Shown: positions 63,701-64,000 of the stretch, piece after piece
Numbering within the stretch: the first letter of the stretch is position 1
Layout of the letters: each line of letters opens with the position of its first letter
NCBI GenBank assembly: GCA_024449915.1
Contig: JAMZAV010000302.1
Span: forward strand, 1,550,001 to 1,614,000
Direction of reading: 5' to 3'
Length of the DNA: 64,000 nt
Source: Sweltsa coloradensis
Lineage: Eukaryota; Arthropoda; Insecta; Plecoptera; Chloroperlidae
Notes under the pieces: generated by a model
Told to the model about the DNA's origin: nothing
Databases searched by the model: none
The model's input: the letters and a program-made list of their open reading frames with translations, nothing else
Translations under genes and position numbers: made by a program

Positions 63701-64000
63701 GAGTTTAATTTTTCTTTTGAGACTAATAATTAATTAAAAGCTAAAATTGACATTTTTACAAGTAATTTGTGACCACGCCTCGCCTTGTCCCGGTAAAGCG
63801 AGCGACACAGTCGAATGCGTCACGTCATTATGAAATGCGTGACCTATCAAGAACCGGCCCAGAATTGATGAACCCCTTGATGGCATTTAAATGTCGTGGG
63901 GCTTTTGTCTCTTAATTGGCGTCTAGATACAATCAAGTGGGCCGAGTTAATTGCTGTGTAAGCTGGGCACCTCTTCGCTGTTTACATGTTGCGACTTCCA

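Overview
This is a window of animal nuclear DNA, AT-rich, with spliced genes, large introns and very many non-coding mobile elements. The only confidently recognised gene is the 3' part of an IQGAP (Ras GTPase-activating-like scaffold) gene on the + strand. Nine coding exons can be joined between 574 and 22462. Every junction has GT/AG borders and a continuous reading frame, giving the last 488 residues and the stop codon. The calmodulin-binding IQ, WW and calponin-homology parts lie upstream of the window. The repeats (hAT, piggyBac-like and Helitron-like non-autonomous elements, tRNA-derived SINEs, Penelope-like remnants) fit an arthropod, possibly a hemipteran insect or another non-dipteran. 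That placement is an inference from style only.

Layout. 1-573: tRNA-like remnant, then intron. 574-13612: eight IQGAP exons. The first intron (829-5930) holds two abutting TTAA-flanked elements, a Penelope-like C-terminal coding remnant (2397-2687), a large foldback (3832-5085) carrying a well-formed hammerhead ribozyme motif, a second foldback (5100-5338), and a TA-flanked element containing a tRNA-like unit (5440-5599). 13613-22327: the last IQGAP intron, 8.7 kb, filled with two hAT-type elements, Helitron-like repeats, a MITE, a ~290-bp tandem array and two long inverted repeats. 22328-22462: last coding exon, followed by 3' UTR with poly(A) signals.

22463-33500 is intergenic or the start of another locus. 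It has duplicated 684-bp units, a 624-bp palindrome with TTAA ends, several SINE copies, and a possible pair of 5' exons (TATA box near 29243, donor after 29505; acceptor before 30310, ATG at 30430, donor after 30436). 33500-64000 contains no coding exon I can support. It is mostly unique AT-rich DNA interrupted by repeat clusters (36762-39662, 52999-54165, 55878-56443, 60137-61460), a full-length SINE with target-site duplication (46932-47198), a LINE reverse-transcriptase tail (45225-45371, minus), an inverted repeat holding GATA motifs (44702-44791) and a 321-bp tandem duplication near the right edge.

The most unusual signals are the hammerhead ribozyme and weaker hammerhead-like cores that recur inside foldback elements, a 16-bp tRNA-3'-end-like word present five times, a MITE whose interior is a tRNA-like gene with a Pol III terminator, and an IQGAP RasGAP-related domain that has lost the FLR-motif arginine.
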